A stretch of DNA of 13,332 nt from a bacterium (lineage in GTDB: Bacteria > Patescibacteriota > Patescibacteriia > 2-12-FULL-60-25), in the NCBI GenBank assembly GCA_020056125.1, contig JAGVIJ010000065.1, positions 1 to 13,332 of the forward strand, written 5' to 3'. The position numbers and the translations under genes were made by a program. Each line of letters starts with the position of its first letter. The stretch's first letter is position 1. The notes beneath the pieces are model-generated. The model saw only the letters and a program-made list of their open reading frames with translations. It did not search any database and was not told the origin of the DNA. Of this stretch, positions 6,123 through 12,467 are shown one piece after another.

Positions 6123-9100
6123 TTACAAGCTTAAGCTTTGCGTCTGGCTGATATCTTCAACATAGACATCGTTGGTCCAGTCGCGTGATCCGGCAGATGT
6201 TCCCACAGCAGAGCTATGCGGAACTTCTGAATTATCGGACCAGAGGAAGGTGCCGGCATAGAACCTGGTTGGGGATGCCGGGGTTGACGATGGGGCAACG
6301 CCCACATCAACCGAGTAAATGTCCGTGCTCGTCGCTAACGGCGAAACCGCAAAGTTTGAGGTTAGGTAGCCTGTAACGATCGGAGCATTGGCATCGCGGT
6401 AGAACGAGAGTGAAACGTTCTGACCCGAAGCTGCGCCAGCAACTGTGGCGTGCAGTGTATATACATTACCCGAGCCGGAGACTGTCTCCTCATTTGTAAA
6501 GCTCACGGTTATGTAACCTGCCGACTGGATAGCGGCAATCGTACCGGATTCAACATCGTGATCTTCCCTGGTTGACGATGTATATGTCACGGCAAAGTCT
6601 GCCAATGTCATATCCGATGAACCTCGGCGTACGCGGAAGTTGCTCAAAGTGGTTGCACTACCCTTAGAGAGGGAGAATGTAACTTGCTTCAAGGCGACTG
6701 AACCAGCTGAATCGGCGGCCACCTGGAACTTGATCAAATCTTGATCAATGTTAGCCAGCGTGGTTGAGGACAAAGCTTGTTTGGTCACAATCGGCTTGCT
6801 CTTGCGCGTAACCATGTTGTTGCCATGAGCGGCATTGGTGGTGGAAGCGTAAACGCGTTCACCAGAAGCCAGACCCGTGGCGCGAATGTTAGCGCTTGTG
6901 TAGTAGTTCGCATCCCATTCTCCAGTGATCAAGCTATCCTTCAAACCCATGGCCGGGAGCATACCCGAGCGATGTACGCCCGAGGTGGCGCCGGAAACCG
7001 TGGATGAAGCTTGGGTGGCTGAAAGTTTGGCCCAGACCTGGAAGCTAACTGAACCATCCTTCGGGACTGTGATCTTGTTGTTGGTCAAATCAATATCCTT
7101 GGTGCCGGATGCGCCGGAAGACAAGATATCTTGACCCTTTACCACTCCAGCGCTCGCAATGGCCACCACGGTCAAAGCCGAGTTGTCAGAGGCAGCGCTA
7201 CCAGCTGTTGAGCTGGCTAGAACCGCGATACGATCGAGTACCACGGCTTCGTACTGGGCTGTGGCCTTGTATGAAGCAAATGGTACCCAGACATCCTTAC
7301 CCGCCACAACGATGGCTGACGAAGGATGGGCATCACTATTATAAGTAATGGTACCGCTATTCATGATGGTTTGTTTGACTGACGGAGCAGCGCCAGTGGC
7401 GTTAGCAATAACTGCTGCGGCCAGAGTCGGAGTGACGGTGTTAGCATCGTTATCCTGTGCTGAAACATTTCCAGTGGACGCAATACCAACTGAAATCTGG
7501 TCATAAGGCGAGGTGGTTGAAGCAGTTGAGCTAAAAGAAGCTTGCACTACCAAGCTCGTGCTGCCACCTGCCGCGATGGTCAAATTCATGTTAGAGATTT
7601 GAGCTGTACCCAGAGTTGTATCCGGAGCTTTTGCTACGCCCACTTGTACACCGTCCTTCCAAATGGAAAGCGAGGTGACGCGCTCATCGCAATTCGCCAA
7701 AGCGCCAACCCCCCCAAAGGCAGCGCCTAAGGAGACAAGCTGAGCCTGACAAGTCAAGGTAACGCTGTTCACAATAACAGGAGATTGAGCGCCGGCTGTA
7801 AAGACTAGGCCGGCAACCGGAATACCCTGTTGCTTCTTCACGATAGTACCGGTGGACGGTGAACCGGCCAATGCGATACTAAGGCTTGAAGACTTGACGT
7901 TCTGCTGGTTGCCCGTAACTGAAGCGTTGGGCACGATCTTGGAAACTGCCAAGAATTCGCCCGTGTCCACAATGCGGACATCGCTCGCGCCAAAGACTAC
8001 GCCGCTAGAACCTAAGGTAACTTTATAACCGCAATCATCGCTACCATAGAATTCGCCGGTTACATCTTCTGAATTGGCCAAATCAGCTGTGATGGCCAAA
8101 TTCAATGTCTGACCTGCTGTCATGTTAAAGGTGTCAGACAAAGTAATAGTTCCAGAACCAGTCGAAGCATCAGCTAAAGATGTAGAAAACTCGGTCGGAC
8201 CCATAATGGTCGCGCCCGTGTCTTCGTTCTTAATCTTAATGGAACGGAAATAATCAGTTCCGTCCAAAGCTGTGCCTGTACCTGTACCAACCACATAGCA
8301 CAATGTACCCGCGCTCTTATCAATGGAGAAGCGGATATTGCGCACCTCAATATTGTTCTCCGAGGTCAGAGCAAAGCGATACAAAACTACGCCTTGCTTG
8401 CCCTTGGCAATATTTTGGGTGGCTGGACCGTTATACGCGTTGGTCAAAGCTCCGCCTTGAGTTGTAACTTCGATGTATTCGCTGGATGTTCCGCCATCGA
8501 AGGAACCCTGGCTGACAGCTGTACAACCGCCATCCGTGGCCGCATTGCCGATACAAATGGCCGCACCTGTGCCATAGACCACGTCTACAGCGTGAACATC
8601 CGTGGTGTATTCCACATAAGTTCGGATGGTGCGATCCGCGCGTCCGGCTGTATCAGCCTTCAACGAGAAGATACGAGTTGTACCATTCGGAATGACATAG
8701 GGCGTGTCAAGGTTGAGCACGATTCTGCCTGCACTTGTTATCACAGCCGATGAAGCTACCAAGGTGCTGCCCTGATAGAGCTTGAGATTGGTAACATCTG
8801 CATTAGTGATTGAGCCCGCTTGATACAAGGTGATGGCTTCAACGCGAATATCGTTCGTGTTGGCAGTCATCTTAAAGTTGGAAATTTCAACATCCTTTGC
8901 TCCAACAGTCGGGTTGCCTGGGGTGGTGCCCTTTAAGACATCCAAGCGCCCGGAGCTGGACGATCCAACGGTGAACGAGTTGCCGCGCACCGGGAAAGTT
9001 CCAGAGACAACCACGCCGTCGTTAACCACGACTGATCCTGCATCCAAAATTTCAATGGCATGCTGGCCGCCGGTGGAGGACGGGGTGGAGAAATCACCAT

Positions 9101-10118
9101 ACACGTAGAGGTAAACAGATACGCCTGCTGTTACCGCGACGCTTAAGCCGCTGAAAGTGGCTTGGTGAGTTTGTGAGTTGATGGTGCGTCCGGTGGTCAA
9201 ACGATTGCCGCTGGCATCATATAGATAAACGTTTGAGAAATCCGAAGAGCTACCAACGCCCACGCGATGGATGGTGAGGCTGGTGACTGTTGCTGTGCCC
9301 GAAGCTACATCAACTTTAAACTTAGCTAGTTTAACTGATGAAGCATTCTTGGTCACAGTGACGCCTGCCGGGGTGTCGTTCGCCAGGCTGACTTGCAATG
9401 AGCCAGTGACTGGAGCGACTGAAGTGCTAACCGTATCAGCAACCAATGTCTCGGCTGCTGCTACATCAGCTCCGGCTGGATAGCTAACAGTGGTCAGGAT
9501 AGCAAAAGCCGTATCAATCTTATTTGCGTCTAAAGCGGTTTGGGAAGCAAATTTACGCTTTTGTCCATCCCAGACTAGGTAATAGTTGGCATCACCCGTG
9601 TAATTTACAACTTGGCCGTTGGGGTGAGCTGCCGTGGCGACTGAAGATCCGACCGTGTAGTTCACGAAGAACGGATCCGGTACGTCATCGATGCGTGTGG
9701 CCCAATTATCTCCGTAGAGACTCTTAGCCACAGCTTCGGACTCTACCCAATGAAGAATACCCGTGGGGGATACGGCGTATACCTTAGGGTCGGTTGTGAT
9801 CTTTATTAAGCGAGTACCGGCGCGATAGGTGACGTTGCCGCCAATACTAATGGCCGCGAGTTCTGCATCGGTAATGGTTTTAACCGCTGAGAAATCTTTG
9901 TACCATGTGAAATAAGTCTTCTCGTTCGGGAAAACATAGCGCTTTCCGTTAGCGGCATAGTAATAGACCGCTTGACCTGAAGCCTTGATCAAATCACCGG
10001 CTACCACGGATGAGGCCACGGCCGCGTTGGCAAAACCCAACGAGCCAAAGCTCACCGAGGAGACAATGGTCATCAACGCCACAAAGTAGGAGAAGATTTT
10101 CTTTATCGATTTAATCAT
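6123..10118 (-). CDS. Giant secreted surface protein, probable S-layer-like protein
   Basis: A 1331-residue exported protein. The N-terminus has a basic start, a hydrophobic core (about residues 10-30) and a likely signal-peptidase site near AFANAA-type residues FANAA (29-33). Residues about 45-200 hold three related short units (YYYAANGKRYVFPNEKTYF, then KVYAVSPTGILHWVESE, then YYLVWDGQKRKFASQTA), a module I associate with large Patescibacteria surface proteins. The remainder is Ser/Thr/Ala/Val/Gly-rich, beta-sandwich-like sequence with few cysteines, resembling a chain of Ig-like domains. The C-terminus has a motif FLWSDNSEVPHSS...DWTN near the end; there is no LPXTG-type anchor or final membrane helix. 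It likely lies outside the cell as a surface-layer subunit or adhesin and is a plausible acceptor for the neighbouring ligase. It has its own promoter region and terminator. Exact function unknown. Confidence 0.85.
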   Translation of the reverse strand: MIKSIKKIFSYFVALMTIVSSVSFGSLGFANAAVASSVVAGDLIKASGQAVYYYAANGKRYVFPNEKTYFTWYKDFSAVKTITDAELAAISIGGNVTYRAGTRLIKITTDPKVYAVSPTGILHWVESEAVAKSLYGDNWATRIDDVPDPFFVNYTVGSSVATAAHPNGQVVNYTGDANYYLVWDGQKRKFASQTALDANKIDTAFAILTTVSYPAGADVAAAETLVADTVSTSVAPVTGSLQVSLANDTPAGVTVTKNASSVKLAKFKVDVASGTATVTSLTIHRVGVGSSSDFSNVYLYDASGNRLTTGRTINSQTHQATFSGLSVAVTAGVSVYLYVYGDFSTPSSTGGQHAIEILDAGSVVVNDGVVVSGTFPVRGNSFTVGSSSSGRLDVLKGTTPGNPTVGAKDVEISNFKMTANTNDIRVEAITLYQAGSITNADVTNLKLYQGSTLVASSAVITSAGRIVLNLDTPYVIPNGTTRIFSLKADTAGRADRTIRTYVEYTTDVHAVDVVYGTGAAICIGNAATDGGCTAVSQGSFDGGTSSEYIEVTTQGGALTNAYNGPATQNIAKGKQGVVLYRFALTSENNIEVRNIRFSIDKSAGTLCYVVGTGTGTALDGTDYFRSIKIKNEDTGATIMGPTEFSTSLADASTGSGTITLSDTFNMTAGQTLNLAITADLANSEDVTGEFYGSDDCGYKVTLGSSGVVFGASDVRIVDTGEFLAVSKIVPNASVTGNQQNVKSSSLSIALAGSPSTGTIVKKQQGIPVAGLVFTAGAQSPVIVNSVTLTCQAQLVSLGAAFGGVGALANCDERVTSLSIWKDGVQVGVAKAPDTTLGTAQISNMNLTIAAGGSTSLVVQASFSSTASTTSPYDQISVGIASTGNVSAQDNDANTVTPTLAAAVIANATGAAPSVKQTIMNSGTITYNSDAHPSSAIVVAGKDVWVPFASYKATAQYEAVVLDRIAVLASSTAGSAASDNSALTVVAIASAGVVKGQDILSSGASGTKDIDLTNNKITVPKDGSVSFQVWAKLSATQASSTVSGATSGVHRSGMLPAMGLKDSLITGEWDANYYTSANIRATGLASGERVYASTTNAAHGNNMVTRKSKPIVTKQALSSTTLANIDQDLIKFQVAADSAGSVALKQVTFSLSKGSATTLSNFRVRRGSSDMTLADFAVTYTSSTREDHDVESGTIAAIQSAGYITVSFTNEETVSGSGNVYTLHATVAGAASGQNVSLSFYRDANAPIVTGYLTSNFAVSPLATSTDIYSVDVGVAPSSTPASPTRFYAGTFLWSDNSEVPHSSAVGTSAGSRDWTNDVYVEDISQTQSLSL

Positions 10119-10122
10119 AGAT

Positions 10123-10135
10123 AACCTATAAGGTT
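10123..10135 (-). promoter_or_regulatory. Small hairpin over the ribosome-binding region of the surface-protein gene
   Basis: In the mRNA, AACCT-TAT-AGGTT (10135-10123) forms a 5-bp stem ending 4 bases before the start ATG. The only Shine-Dalgarno-like bases (TAGG) lie in this stem, so it could limit ribosome access. The short stem may equally be chance. Confidence 0.4.
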
Positions 10136-10141
10136 GTGTGT

Positions 10142-10174
10142 GTGATCTCGGATCCTTGCGAATCGCGCGATCAC
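10142..10174 (-). promoter_or_regulatory. 5'-leader stem-loop of the surface-protein mRNA
   Basis: The leader RNA can pair GTGATC with GATCAC at its ends, then CG with CG past a G-A mismatch, then GAT with ATC past a one-base bulge, with a loop of about eight bases. A stable leader hairpin could protect the mRNA of an abundant surface protein. The palindrome ATCGCGCGAT (10162-10171) lies within one arm. Confidence 0.4.
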
Positions 10175-10234
10175 GTTAATTGTTTTTTTTGAATAATGAC
10201 TTGAGTTGACCGGCCTTGCGGCCGAGTTTCGACC

Positions 10235-10264
10235 TTTATAAACTCAGTCAACAGCGAGGATCAA
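10235..10264 (-). promoter_or_regulatory. Candidate promoter of the surface-protein gene
   Basis: Reading leftward, TTGATC (10264-10259), an 18-bp spacer and TATAAA (10240-10235) form a plausible housekeeping promoter, with a start near 10228 and a leader of about 110 bases that includes the two hairpins listed. The -10 box matches five of six, the -35 four of six. Control by the adjacent ECF-like sigma factor is possible but no ECF-type consensus can be claimed. Confidence 0.5.
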
Positions 10265-10279
10265 ACTTGAACGGACGCG

Positions 10280-10318
10280 GCGCTTTTCAGCGCTCTCCCG
10301 CCCGTCAGGGAGCCCGTC
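10280..10318. repeat. Hairpins and direct repeat upstream of the surface-protein promoter
   Basis: GCGCT-TTTC-AGCGC (10280-10293) and CTCCC-N8-GGGAG (10295-10312) are adjacent stem-loops, and GCCCGTC occurs twice with 12-bp spacing (10300-10306 and 10312-10318). They lie between the DUF5667 stop and the surface-protein -35 box. They could terminate or process the upstream transcript (no T tract follows) or bind a regulator of the promoter. Function is not known. Confidence 0.5.
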
Positions 10319-10361
10319 TTAATGACCGACACCCTGTGAGGCGTACGCGCAAAATAAAATT

Positions 10362-11402
10362 TTAAGGAGTTGCGCTCGAGGTCGTGGTCTGATTTGGCGC
10401 TTCGAGCGTACTGGTGGCTGATGGCTCAATAGGTTGGGTGGATGAAACATCAAATAGATTGGCGGGCTGGACTGCGGCAAATGCTTGCAGTGTGGCCTCT
10501 TTGGTTTGCGCCAAAACATCTTTGAGTGTGGGCGGCAGTGGCGCTGTGCCTGTGGCCGCGATTAAAATGGAAGACGTGGCGGAGACGATGGTAGAACCGC
10601 CTGTGGCGCTGGCCACGGTCTTGCTTAGATATTCAATCGCCTCCATCACTTCGGTTTGAGCAATGGATTGGTCTGACTCTTCGTGTTGCTCCACCATTAC
10701 CTCCAACGCCTTAACCACCGTGCCTGCGGCCGCGGCTTGCGCCTCGGTCACTTTATCCTGCGTCTCTTGAGACAACGAAGATTTGGTGGCTTGTAAAACT
10801 TGCACCAACTCATTGCTGGTTTGATCCACCAATTTTGCCGCGGCTACAGCCTCGCCCGGTTCAGTGGCAGCCGCGCGCACATCCTCCAGTTGTTCTTGAA
10901 CCGTGCTCAAATCGCGCTTGAGAATCTCGGCGGCTTTTTGCACGCGCTCCGAAGTTTTGGCTTCGCTTGAACCTGAATTGGCAATCTGTTTTAAATCCTG
11001 ACTGCGCCGCGTGGCAAACTCAACTTTTAATTTTAACTTTTCTCCTTTATCTGAAGTCCAAGCCAAACGAGCTTGTTCAGTCACCAACTTTAATGAATAT
11101 AAAAAGTCGCCGGGCAATGAGCGTTCAGCCGCAGATACCGAAGCTGATGAAACTCCCAGCACCACCGCAAAAATCGAAAGCACGGCCAGCACTGGCCCGC
11201 GCACCACTTGAAGAAACCTGACCGGAACAAAATATTGATAAAAATATCGGATGGTCTTGGTAGTTTGAACCGACTCACCGGCCAAAGAATTTTTGGCCTG
11301 CATGAGCAAAGTCCGGCGCGTAGCATTAACCCACGCTTGGTTTGGTTCCACGCGATTGTTGATATTTCTTAAAGCGTTTATCCTTTTTTCAAGATCTCCC
11401 AT
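10362..11402 (-). CDS. DUF5667 single-pass membrane protein, partner of the sigma factor
   Basis: A 346-residue protein. Residues 1-60 are a charged cytosolic segment. One membrane helix follows (about 66-90), then LPGDFLYSLKLVTEQARLAWTSD (96-118, quoted in part as the DUF5667 hallmark LPGD-x-LY-x-LK). Residues 119 to about 270 are charged and helical with coiled-coil character, and the tail from 270 is Ser/Thr/Pro-rich. The gene starts 27 bp after the stop of the sigma-factor gene and is surely co-transcribed. DUF5667 proteins are often found beside ECF sigma factors in Actinobacteria and Patescibacteria. The cytosolic segment could bind the sigma factor as an anti-sigma while the outer part senses the envelope; this is inference, as no zinc-binding anti-sigma motif is visible. 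No Shine-Dalgarno precedes the ATG. Confidence 0.82.
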   Translation of the reverse strand: MGDLEKRINALRNINNRVEPNQAWVNATRRTLLMQAKNSLAGESVQTTKTIRYFYQYFVPVRFLQVVRGPVLAVLSIFAVVLGVSSASVSAAERSLPGDFLYSLKLVTEQARLAWTSDKGEKLKLKVEFATRRSQDLKQIANSGSSEAKTSERVQKAAEILKRDLSTVQEQLEDVRAAATEPGEAVAAAKLVDQTSNELVQVLQATKSSLSQETQDKVTEAQAAAAGTVVKALEVMVEQHEESDQSIAQTEVMEAIEYLSKTVASATGGSTIVSATSSILIAATGTAPLPPTLKDVLAQTKEATLQAFAAVQPANLFDVSSTQPIEPSATSTLEAPNQTTTSSATP

Positions 11403-11429
11403 ACTTTTATTCTTAATCGGACGATTGGC

Positions 11430-11999
11430 TCAAGCTATTTCTTTTAAAGTTTTTATGGCGCGGTGAAAGATCACTCGCACGTGCCCCGAAGTCTTCCCTA
11501 GTATCTCCGCGATATCCGCAAAGGCCAAACCATCGATCAGCCTCAAGGCCACCACGTCGCGATAATCATCCTTTAACTTTTCAAGTTGGCGCAGAATCAG
11601 TGACATCTCACCCCTGGCTTCTACCAAATCCTCTCCCCGCCCCTGATCCGAAGTCTTTTCCAGCTCCATGTATATAGACGTATCACCTTGGGTAATTGTT
11701 ACAGTCGCTGACAGGCTTTGATCGGGTTTTTGCGCACGATAAAAATCCGCGATCAAATTTCTGGCCACGCGGTACAAAAGCGCCCTCAAATTAGCCACTT
11801 CGTTGTGATCTTGAAGATAGTTCCAAACCTTGGTAAAGGTCTCGGCTGTTATGTCTTGCGCCTCTTCTTTGGAAGGTAATTTAAGCAAAGTAAAGCGATA
11901 AATAGCTTTAACATAGCGGTCATAAATTTTCGCAAAAGCCTCGGGATCGCGCTTTGTCCTAATGCGAAAAAGAAGATAACGATCAATTAAATTTGACAT
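11430..11999 (-). CDS. ECF-like sigma-70 family RNA polymerase sigma factor
   Basis: A 189-residue alternative sigma factor with only the two core regions. Region 2 (about 20-90) reads AFAKIYDRYVKAIYRF, then EEAQDITAETFTKVW and LRALLYRVARNLIADFYR, the classic -10-binding and core-binding helices. Region 4 (about 136-187) reads LEKLKDDYRDVVALRLIDG, then the HTH LAFADIAEILGKTSGHVRVIFHRAIKTLKEI, which contacts the -35 element. A 45-residue acidic linker separates them. It heads an operon with the DUF5667 membrane protein, a layout typical of sigma/anti-sigma pairs, and the giant surface protein gene lies directly downstream. The stop is TGA. A weak AGAGAAG lies just before the ATG. Target promoters cannot be deduced from this window alone. 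Confidence 0.92.
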   Translation of the reverse strand: MSNLIDRYLLFRIRTKRDPEAFAKIYDRYVKAIYRFTLLKLPSKEEAQDITAETFTKVWNYLQDHNEVANLRALLYRVARNLIADFYRAQKPDQSLSATVTITQGDTSIYMELEKTSDQGRGEDLVEARGEMSLILRQLEKLKDDYRDVVALRLIDGLAFADIAEILGKTSGHVRVIFHRAIKTLKEIA

Positions 12000-12044
12000 T
12001 TGCTTCTCTTATCTGGGGCGAACAGCGCTGAGGATATTGGCGCT

Positions 12045-12073
12045 AGAGTAATCGGAAAACCGAGAAATGGCAA
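12045..12073 (-). promoter_or_regulatory. Possible promoter of the sigma factor/DUF5667 operon
   Basis: Reading leftward, TTGCCA (12073-12068), a 17-bp spacer and TACTCT (12050-12045) would start transcription near 12038, giving a leader of about 40 bases. The -35 box is good, the -10 box poor. An inverted repeat AGCGC-N11-GCGCT (12024-12044) sits at the expected start and might be an operator. Confidence 0.3.
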
Positions 12074-12095
12074 GGCTAAAAAATCCTTTTTTCCC

Positions 12096-12132
12096 TTGTC
12101 CACAGTAGTGTTGACAAATCCTGTGTTGATAA
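12096..12132. promoter_or_regulatory. Cluster of three DnaA-box-like 9-mers
   Basis: TTGTCCACA (12096-12104, + strand), TTGTCAACA (12109-12117, - strand) and TTATCAACA (12124-12132, - strand) lie within 37 bp. Each differs from the DnaA box TTATCCACA by one or two bases, and the first equals the form favoured in high-GC Actinobacteria. The last two overlap the -35 box and spacer of the HTH gene promoter. This suggests DnaA-responsive control or a DnaA-titrating site; no dnaA gene is visible here. Confidence 0.5.
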
Positions 12133-12139
12133 CTACCAT
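12111..12139 (+). promoter_or_regulatory. Leaderless promoter of the HTH gene
   Basis: A perfect -35 TTGACA (12111-12116), an ideal 17-bp spacer and TACCAT (12134-12139, four of six) place the predicted start at the A of the ATG at 12146. There is no Shine-Dalgarno, in line with a leaderless mRNA. Confidence 0.6.
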
Positions 12140-12145
12140 TCCCCT

Positions 12146-12454
12146 ATGCCTCAAAGCCCTAACCAACCTGAATCCGAATCCGGCGACAATGTTGAAGTGG
12201 TTCGCGTTTCCATCTCCGAGGGAGCGCGCTTATTCGGCATTCATTCGCGCACCATCAGACGCGCCTTGGCTCAAGGACAGATCCGCTACATCGTAGTCTG
12301 CGGCCGCTATAAAATTAATTTTGAATCGCTCTTGCGCTGGTCCCAACGCCAACCCACAGTGCAAAAAAAATTAAACGCCCAAGGCATTGGCCAATGGGTA
12401 TCCAAATGGAAAATCCGCAATCCCAAGTATTCTCCCCACAAACCCGGGGTCTGA
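12146..12454 (+). CDS. Small helix-turn-helix DNA-binding protein (excisionase/MerR-type)
   Basis: A 102-residue protein with one winged HTH domain. After a polar, disordered N-terminus (1-16) comes VSISEGARLFGIHSRTIRRALAQG (residues 21-44; helix, turn, recognition helix SRTIRRAL), then IRYIVVCGRYKINFESLLRW, the beta wing and the closing helix typical of HTH_17/excisionase-like domains. The remaining basic stretch (QKKLNAQGIGQWVSKWK) may add DNA contacts. Such proteins act as transcription factors or recombination directionality factors; no integrase lies nearby, so transcription factor is more likely. Its promoter is divergent from the sigma operon and overlaps DnaA-box-like sites. The last residues and the TGA stop come from a GGGGTCTGACCCC inverted repeat, so the C-terminal tail may have been altered by its insertion. 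Confidence 0.8.
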   Translation: MPQSPNQPESESGDNVEVVRVSISEGARLFGIHSRTIRRALAQGQIRYIVVCGRYKINFESLLRWSQRQPTVQKKLNAQGIGQWVSKWKIRNPKYSPHKPGV

Positions 12455-12458
12455 CCCC
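12446..12458. repeat. GGGGTCTGACCCC inverted repeat at the HTH gene end
   Basis: A perfect 6-bp inverted repeat around one central T. Motifs of this form recur at gene ends in many bacterial genomes and have been linked to REP-type palindromes. It supplies the HTH gene's TGA stop. It is followed by A7 rather than T, so it is not an intrinsic terminator for the HTH gene. Confidence 0.65.
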
Positions 12459-12467
12459 ACAAAAAAA

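Noticed and set aside
6127..6138. 12-bp palindrome AAGCTTAAGCTT at the end of the surface-protein gene
   Set aside because: It simply encodes the repeated Ser-Leu at the C-terminus.
10247..10266. AGTTTGATCCT on the minus strand, like the 5' end of 16S rRNA
   Set aside because: The match stops after about 11 bases, there is no following rRNA sequence, and the segment is better explained as the -35 region of a promoter.
12443..12467. Bidirectional terminator between the HTH gene and the right-edge gene
   Set aside because: The stem is only 5-6 bp with a 1-3 base loop and has A rather than T after it on the + strand; on the - strand the T run precedes the stem.
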